From: Bryobacteraceae bacterium | Lineage (GTDB): Bacteria > Acidobacteriota > Terriglobia > Bryobacterales > Bryobacteraceae | Direction of reading: 5' to 3' | Length of the DNA: 64,000 bases | Assembly: GCA_025056455.1 (NCBI GenBank) | Contig: JANWVY010000007.1 | Location: 165,387-229,386 of the forward strand | Shown here: piece after piece, positions 63,164 through 64,000 of the stretch | Layout: every line of letters starts with the position of its first letter | How positions within the stretch are numbered: the first letter of the stretch is position 1 | Program-made: the position numbers and the translations under genes | The notes under the pieces: generated by a model | The model's database searches: none | Told to the model about the DNA's origin: nothing | What the model saw: only the letters and a program-made list of their open reading frames with translations

Positions 63164-63634
63164 TTGCAACGACCCCGTATTGTCCTGCTTGTCGGCCTGC
63201 CCGGGTCCGGCAAATCGACCTGGGCGGCGCGACAAAACCTTCCGGTGCTCTCGTCGGATGAGATTCGGCGGCTGTTGCTCGACGACCCGGCCGACCAGCG
63301 GGCAAACCGTCGAGTCTTTCAGATTCTGCGCTTTCTTTTAAAACAACGGCTAGCGCTCCGCCGGGCACTGAGTTGTGTCGATGCGACCCACTTGACGCGG
63401 GCCGAGCGCCGGCCGTATCTGGCGCTTGCGGAAATTTACGACTGCGAGGTCGAAGCGGTATTTTTCGATGTGCCGCTCGAGGTGTGTAAAGACCGCAATC
63501 GTTCCCGCTCCCGCGTCGTTCCAGAAGACGTCCTCGACCGCATGGCGGCTCGGCTCGAACCCCCCACGCTAGAAGAAGGCTTTACCCGGCTTCAGGTGGT
63601 GCGAGAATTTCCGGTCTCCGGCAAACACAGCTAA
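63164..63634 (+). CDS. P-loop kinase (polynucleotide-kinase-like)
   Basis: This 156-residue AAA_33-type kinase has the Walker A motif GLPGSGKST (residues 11-19). Other parts are LSSDEIRRLLLDDPADQRAN, VDATHLTRAERRPYLALAEI, FFDVPLEVCKDRNRSR and VVPEDVLDRMAARLEPPT. The pattern fits bacterial polynucleotide 5'-kinases and related small kinases. The start is probably TTG at 63164, 14 bases after the dehydrogenase stop. Substrate not determined. Confidence 0.85.
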   Translation: MQRPRIVLLVGLPGSGKSTWAARQNLPVLSSDEIRRLLLDDPADQRANRRVFQILRFLLKQRLALRRALSCVDATHLTRAERRPYLALAEIYDCEVEAVFFDVPLEVCKDRNRSRSRVVPEDVLDRMAARLEPPTLEEGFTRLQVVREFPVSGKHS

Positions 63635-63699
63635 CCACCTCCTCACGCCGGGCTCAAACGCCTAAAATTGGTTTGAAGAAATCGGTGACGGTTTCCAAT

Positions 63700-63728
63700 C
63701 CTCTACTGCACGTAGTTAGGTGTAGAGG
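63700..63728 (+). promoter_or_regulatory. Hairpin upstream of the Hcp-family gene
   Basis: CCTCTAC (63700-63706) and GTAGAGG (63722-63728) form a perfect 7-base inverted repeat with a 15-base loop, 50 bases before the start codon. No T-run follows, so it may be a leader structure or operator and is unlikely to be a terminator. Confidence 0.35.
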
Positions 63729-63778
63729 ACGGGCGACCACCTCTTCAAATCAATCAAAAATAAGGGGAGACAATCACC

Positions 63779-64000
63779 ATGGCAGCATTTGATGCGTTTC
63801 TCGAAATTGACGGGATTAAGGGGGAAAGCGAAGACAAGCAACTCCGCGATCACATCGAGCTTCTTTCCTACTCGTTCGGGGCCTCGCAGACGGGTTCGTT
63901 CGCCTATGGCGGTGGCGGCGGCACGGGGAAGGTTCAGTTTGTGGACTTCCACTTCACCAAACGTTGCGACAAGGCTTCGCCCTTGCTGTTCTTGCACTGC
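63779..64000 (+). CDS. Hcp-family (type VI secretion tube) protein, 3' truncated
   Basis: The frame runs from ATG 63779 to the window edge without a stop (74 codons seen). The opening AAFDAFLEIDGIKGESEDKQ, then HIELLSYSFGASQTGS and VQFVDFHFTKRCDKASPLLF, is that of Hcp, the hexameric tube protein of type VI secretion and a secreted effector carrier. AAGGGGAGA lies 8 bases upstream. No other type VI gene is inside the window; more may lie to the right, or this may be a stand-alone Hcp. Confidence 0.88.
   Translation, partial: MAAFDAFLEIDGIKGESEDKQLRDHIELLSYSFGASQTGSFAYGGGGGTGKVQFVDFHFTKRCDKASPLLFLHC

Overview
The window looks like a chromosomal segment of an Acidobacteriota bacterium, most likely of the Solibacter/Bryobacter lineage. 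This is inferred from gene content, not from a marker phylogeny. The supporting content is two very large Oar-type TonB-dependent receptors with an N-terminal carboxypeptidase-regulatory-like domain, a planctomycete-type cytochrome c/DUF1549/DUF1553 protein paired with a DUF1501 protein, two Tat-type sulfatases, a DUF3604 protein, a TIGR03790 protein, BACON plus SLH domains, and a degenerate receiver family I associate with this group. Base composition is moderately GC-rich and even. I see no prophage, insertion sequence, CRISPR array or rRNA operon.

Layout. 1-6.0 kb: end of a BACON/SLH surface protein, a gatB-rluA pair, a divergent purine permease and an SPFH/ribbon-helix-helix pair with a candidate operator. 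6.2-16.7 kb: TonB receptor, an Hfq-like RNA chaperone behind a structured leader, a thioesterase, a TPR protein, an oligogalacturonate-lyase-like propeller, an AsmA protein and a BtpA protein. 16.7-20.2 kb: a gene-poor stretch with nested hairpins, a lactonase, a CheW-like protein and two minisatellites (17-bp and 22-bp units). 20.2-24.2 kb: a GAF-ANTAR protein, a YheT-type hydrolase, tRNA-Gln(CTG), a small CWC protein and an ENPP-type phosphodiesterase. 24.5-30.2 kb: a second TonB receptor, a decayed FAD-dependent oxidoreductase gene, tRNA-Arg(TCT) and a 19-bp minisatellite. 30.2-35.5 kb: two metallophosphoesterases, rpsO-pnp and a conserved unknown.

35.5-46.2 kb: TIGR03790, LysR, membrane-fusion protein, bacterioferritin, an ECF sigma factor, a receiver-like protein overlapping a beta-barrel protein, an RNA methyltransferase, trpS and an MFS transporter. 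46.2-60.0 kb: exported and carbohydrate-related functions (two sulfatases, DUF3604, the PSCyt/DUF1501 pair, a CBM9-like protein, two phosphohexomutases and a DUF4126 membrane protein). 60.2-64.0 kb: thiolase, acyl-CoA dehydrogenase, a P-loop kinase and the start of an Hcp-family gene cut by the window edge.

How the parts fit. Many products are exported enzymes with Tat-like or Sec signals, next to outer-membrane receptors. That fits a soil bacterium that binds, desulfates and degrades complex glycans, with fatty-acid beta-oxidation nearby. RNA-centred functions are also frequent (Hfq-like, ANTAR, PNPase, S15, RlmD-like, RluA, GatB), and several sit behind leaders with clear inverted repeats. 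I did not find an obvious new defence or secretion system. The most unusual items are the three unrelated intergenic minisatellites, the pseudogene whose frame is interrupted by stops mostly at apparent tyrosine positions, the SPFH/RHH operator, the hfq leader and the mutually exclusive hairpins at 17.1 kb.
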